From contig PUDQ02000015.1 in NCBI GenBank assembly GCA_002964805.2, forward strand, positions 1 to 64,000: 64,000 nt of DNA, in the 5' to 3' direction. This stretch comes from Trametes villosa (taxonomy: Eukaryota; Basidiomycota; Agaricomycetes; Polyporales; Polyporaceae). The notes beneath the pieces were generated by a model. That model searched no databases and had not been told where the DNA came from. It saw nothing but the letters and a program-made list of their open reading frames with translations. Position numbers and translations under genes: made by a program. Positions 59,423 to 64,000 of the stretch are shown piece by piece. Position 1 is the stretch's first letter, and each line of letters opens with the position of its first letter.

Positions 59423-62400
59423 GTTCCGGACAGCATCCATTGACCTCCTGAGACGTGTTTTTTTGACATCCTCCCTGTGTGGATGAGCTGCCATATGTAC
59501 CAGGCCACTAATTCATACGACGATTCAGAGGACAAGTGACATCAAAGTGGTGCTGAAGTGTACTAATCATGTACTATGTGCGATCGATCCTTGTGTTACT
59601 TTCACGGACGGGTGATTCGAATAACCTCTGATTCTGCTTCATGGATAAGTAAGTGCTGGAGGGAATCATGTGAACTCCAGGAGCTCCGCGATATAACGCC
59701 TCGACGCAACACAACAGAATACAACCATGTTCCCCGAGTTGCGGGGATTTGCAGCTTCGGACGATCAGCTGTTTGGCAGAACACAGCTTCGCCACGCCGC
59801 TATACAGCCATCGAATTCGGTAAAGTGTTTCCGAGGTTTGACGTGTTGAGTACGATCAGTTGACGATCGCGACCGTAGCCGTAAGCCCTGAAAAGTGTAA
59901 GCTAGCCGCTGGATTCCTGCGGTGTCCGGTCATGCCCGCCCGTTCTGTACAAATGATCCCAGAATCGTTCATCGGGCGCCGTGCATCCTGCGGTCGTCAA
60001 ATGGCTGAATGTTGCAGCTGGAAGGTCCGGCCGTGCCGGAAAAATTTTGGAGCAATTCAATACATGCGCTTGGTCGTGAGACTACCAGTTGCGAATGTAG
60101 TATGAGACGCCAGCACGTTGCCAACGGCAAAAACATTTGCGTAGCATGCCCGGTTTGTCGCGTCTGAGCAGTGAGCAGCCGAAGTACGCGCGCGACCATC
60201 AGCAGAGTGGTTTCGCGGTACAGTCTACAGCCTGTCGTTCCGGTCTGCCGCTCTACAATGTCCGCGGACCCCGGTAACGATGCTTGACGGACCGCTGAAC
60301 ATCAGTAGCTGTGCTCTTGGGAAACGTGGCACGACTGGATGTACCACATGATGACAAAAGATTTGCTTACCTGGTGAGGGCCCCAAAACGCCGAGAACAT
60401 CGGGTCCTTGAACGCGCGACATTTCTCGCGGTCCGCGCTTTGAATCTGGTGTCAGACTGCCCCGATGAGGAGTCGGTGAGGCCTGTTGTATAGCCTTTGG
60501 GAATGGGCCCACATGAGCTGTTATACAATACAATCGGTGCTTCAGCTTTCCGAATCACGTACTGGGGTTGTTTCAACACGCTGGATTCCCAGCCTCGCCG
60601 GACGCATCCTGGGTTCTCCGGTGGCCAAAAATGCGTACTCAAATTTGTTGGCAGGGGGTGACGGTGGCTGACATCCCTGGTCGAGGCGGCGAGGCAAAAT
60701 TAGAAAGCGTTCACTGGACGGTACGTCAGACACACGGCCCTCGTGCGTGTTTACAGCACCGTCGTAGTCGCTGCGAACGCGCTGTGAGTGCGCTTGATGC
60801 GTATTCGTCTGATGCACAATCACTCCCGGAGCCTGTGCCCACCCAGTGAACAGCAACGGTCAGCAGCTAACACGGTCACCCTGTATGAGCGTGCTTACCA
60901 CACCCAACACAGGCCAGCTTGTCCCCTTTGGATGACTTCATGCCCTCCGGGCTGCACTCGGCCCGGCTCGAGGAGGCTTTAGCAGCGTCGATGCAGACGC
61001 CGATCTAGGGCCCGCTTGACCATACGGGGGATGATCTCGCGCCAAACCGCAGATCGGCGCACATGGCAGAAGCTCGAAACATACACTCTCGGCGCGGCAC
61101 AGCGCGAGCCACCCACACATGCCGTATTCCAAAAAACATCACGCCCCATCCTCGGACATCTCTCGCGCCAGGGCTGCGCGGGCGCTGCGACGCTGCATCG
61201 TGCGCGCATCAGCAGGCGCGCGCGAAGGGATATGTCGCGTGTGCTCATATGACATCCGACCATCTCGCGGTGGGGTGCCAGCTAGAAGGACAGATGGAAA
61301 CAGCCAACTGCGGCCGAACCCAGCCTCGGGGAAACGACCAGAAGCACACACGATGCTCGGGCCTCCCAGCGCCTCGGGCGGGCTAGTGCCTGCCGCTGGC
61401 GCTGAATTGCTAGAGCACCAGCGCGGCCAAGCCTGCACGACGGCGGCGCCGCTGCGTCCGCACTCAGGTCCAGCATATCGACGCTTGGCACGGCCGCGAG
61501 CGTTCTATACGGCGCGCACGGTGCCCGCACGCGCACCTGGCAGACCCACGCACCGCCGCAGCGACCAGCATGTCGGCGCGCGGATGACCTCGACGGCCTT
61601 CCCCTAGGTTCTCTTCGTTCTCCCGCGCCGAGGCTTGCACGAGGCGGGCGACGGGCATTCGCGCGGTGCGTCGCGTAATGAGAGCGTATCTGGCAGGAGC
61701 GCGTCATGCGCGTCGAGTTAAACATGGCTTGGCCGACAATCGGTATACGCAGCGTATCGCTCCTCAGCGTGGGAGCGCGAAGCCTGGAAGTAGCCTCCTG
61801 CAGGCTTGCATGTGCTGCGACTCGAAAGGTGGGTGCGGGACGAGGAGACGGTGCAGCGCAAGCTCGGCGCAGCCCCGGACGCAGGCCGCTATAGCATGGG
61901 AAGCGGGCCCGACGGATATAGCGAGGCTGACAGCTATTCGTGAACTAGCCTGACGCTTGCCCTGCTGGGGCGAGCACGCGTAATACGATCGTCCATGCAC
62001 GCACCTGCAGGCAGAAGGTCAGGCCGACAGTTTGCTTCAATTCTTTCATTAAGGCTGTCAGCATGCCTCGCTGCCCTCGGTGAGAACGCTGTGCTTGGGG
62101 CGCAGTCATCTCCGTCCGGGCGTGACTACGAGCCGCCAGAGTCTGACCGCAGATGGCCAAGGTTACGCCGAGCACGAAAACGGAAGAGAACGACTCTATC
62201 ACGTACGAAACTGCCTCGCACCATCTGCGCAGAGTATGGCATCCGCTTCCTCTTGACCACAGTGACGAGGCAGGACAGTGCGGCGTGGAAGTACGGGGGA
62301 ACCGCCATGGAAATGTCGTCGAATTCTCGGTCGAACCTAAAGATGCGGGGACGCGGGGTAATGCTGGAGCCAAGTCGTACTTGTGAAACTGGCAGGACTG

Positions 62401-63893
62401 AGATCATCAGCCAAGTTTGCGTATCGTGAGAGCGAAAGGCTACTGCCCTCACATGGGCGCAGAGACGCCTACGAACCTAAGCATAGAGCTCAGCATGCCC
62501 CGAAATGTGCAGGCCTTCTCGCACAGTGCTGGTTTGGCACCGGCGGACGAGCCGTACACCCTCCGAGACGGGGCACGCGCACACGCGACACAAAGCCACG
62601 TCCCGAGACGATGATGCGCGCTTTCCACGCTGTGGAGAGATCGTTTATGGCAGTGCCCCCAATTGTGCAGCATGCATCATCGTTATTCGGGGACGAATGA
62701 GACATGCGTCGACCTTCCCGCTTTTCCCAGCAGAGGAGCGCATCGCGAGGAAGGACAGGGCATGTTCTCGCGATCATCGAACGCGGCGCGATTGCGAGGT
62801 AACGCGACTGTTTCATCAGCAGCCAGAGGAGCGGTTCAGCGAGCTGCCGAGGAGGGTAAGCAGAAAAGAGCGGACGTACATCAGGGTGGCATGATCGCTC
62901 CCATGGGCATCTCATGACGGCGCACACGGGCCTGAGGCGCGAGCTGATAATCGCGCTGCCTTGTGCGGTTTGCTGGCCCGGAGATTGGCCCATCCGGAGG
63001 AAGTAAGACAGAGGAAAGCAGGGCATGCGTGGGACTGCAGAGGGGGCATCATCGGGAAACATCGCCAGTTCATCGCATCCCAACTACAGAAAGGGGCAGC
63101 CCCGAGCCCTGGGTAGGCGACTGTGAGAGCGTCGGAACGCGCCCGTCGATGTGGACACGGTCTGCGACGCGCGGTAGCTGTGGTAGCACATTCCACGTCG
63201 CGGCGAAGACCGTCCGGGCGAGCGCAACATACGTCGGTGGAGCGGGATCAGAACTCGTCGCGTTAGACGAGCTTCGTGCTCGCCGCGGCTGGCACAGAAC
63301 ATCATGAGAGCGAGCTCCGCGTGGCATATGGTGTGAACAGCCTGCGATGGCGGTGTATTTTGGTAGTCGGCTTCCTCCCACGAGCCAAGTTCGAGTTGTA
63401 TGGCAGGACAAGGTATCCAGGTGGTTCATCTTGTCCTGCACCGCTCCTGGTTACGCCGTGAGTACGTCTGGGTGGTGAACGGTCAGCTGTGGGATACGTC
63501 GCGGCACCATTCAGTTGTGGTTGGCAAGTTGTTGGAGCACCACAACCGATGCGCGGTGCTTTGAATCAGGAAGGGTGAAACCATTCTCATGGGTGATGAC
63601 CATCCTCCAACTTTAGATTCCTATGAGCAGCGCGCTTCAGCTGCGGTAGCAGGCGGATGTGCGGACGAGAGGAATGTCGGTGAGGACGGGGTTGAGGCCA
63701 GAGGAATGCATGCTGGACAGTGTAGAGACGCACAAATATTGCCACAAGGCCTCGCTGCAGCCTGGATAGCAGATTACGTAAGCCCGCCGTCGCTGCTTCT
63801 CAACGTCGTCGCTGTGTCCGACGCTCTCTATCCTGTCCGGCCCAGCACCTCCCTCCCCTCCGTAAAACGTCCTTTCATTTCCTGTAGCTCACG
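59423..63893. other. About 4.5 kb without recognisable gene
   Basis: Frames in both strands are short, overlap each other and lack family motifs, splice-consistent chains or transposon domains. The last 110 bp or so (63785-63893) are CT-rich and look like a promoter and leader for the gene starting at 63894. Nothing else is supported. Confidence 0.6.
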
Positions 63894-64000
63894 ATGCCCA
63901 TAAAGCACCTTGACAGTGAGTACCACAACTGCGTAAACCGGGTCGCAAGTGCGGGGAAAACGCGAGCACTTCATCTAACAATCACGCACTCTTTACAGGC
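63894..64000 (+). CDS. 5' end of a gene truncated by the window edge
   Basis: ATG at 63894 after a CT-rich leader opens MPIKHLD; the frame is cut by a donor GTGAGT at 63916. A branch site TCTAACA and the acceptor TTTACAG end at 63998, so exon 2 begins at the last two bases. The intron would be 83 nt. Product not identifiable from seven residues. Confidence 0.6.
   Translation, partial: MPIKHLDSEYHNCVNRVASAGKTRALHLTITHSLQ

Noticed and set aside
1..64000. CRISPR arrays, bacterial defence or phage modules
   Set aside because: No regularly spaced short repeats and no such genes; the DNA is eukaryotic.

Overview
The window is nuclear DNA of a filamentous basidiomycete, most likely an Agaricomycete wood or litter decayer (inference). 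Support comes from genes split by 49-60 nt GT-AG introns with CTAAC/CTGAC-like branch points, CT-rich leaders before start codons, paired cytochrome P450s and aryl-alcohol dehydrogenases, a chromodomain Ty3 element, a Tad-type LINE and a tRNA-Lys(CUU) with a short intron. There are no bacterial operons, CRISPR arrays or phage genes.

Layout. 92-6581: a full-length or nearly full-length two-ORF LINE on the minus strand, flanked by a 14-bp target duplication. 7150-22760: a tandem pair of aryl-alcohol dehydrogenase (aldo/keto reductase) genes on the minus strand. The left copy carries two independent insertions: a 906-bp TIR element (7258-8163) inserted exactly in its stop codon, and a 9,216-bp chromodomain Ty3/gypsy element (9291-18506) inside one of its 56-nt introns. 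That Ty3 element has apparently identical 436-bp LTRs, a gag-pol -1 frame arrangement, and an unexpected third gene (17082-18017) with its own TATA box. 23693-29481: two closely related P450 genes in divergent orientation, 2.7 kb apart. 30080-31477: a WDR5/Swd3-type WD40 protein. 31933-36080: a GRAM-TBC-EF-hand RabGAP of the Gyp2/Mdr1 type. 36640-38603: one or two small genes, one encoding a single-pass membrane protein. 39525-42731: a FAD-dependent aromatic hydroxylase whose second intron is swollen to 1,291 nt by a hairpin-bearing degenerate repeat. 43551-58967: a dense housekeeping block with ADE16 (ATIC), ZIM17/HEP1, GRX5, POL1, a flavin-reductase-like protein, an MFS drug:H+ antiporter and ADE1. 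59330-59413: tRNA-Lys. 59423-63893: about 4.5 kb without a recognisable gene. 63894-64000: the first exon of a further gene running off the right edge.

How the genes relate. The left and central part (two AADs, two P450s, the FAD hydroxylase, and further right the MFS exporter) looks like accessory aromatic or xenobiotic metabolism and is where the mobile DNA has landed. The right part is housekeeping: two steps of de novo purine synthesis (ADE1, ADE16), the replicative polymerase alpha, and two mitochondrial proteins (Zim17 for Hsp70, Grx5 for Fe-S assembly). Mobile elements respect function only partly: the Ty3 element and the hairpin repeat lie in introns, while the TIR element has rewritten a C-terminus. 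Exon coordinates were worked out by hand from reading frame, splice consensus and comparison of paralogues, and may be off by a base in places.
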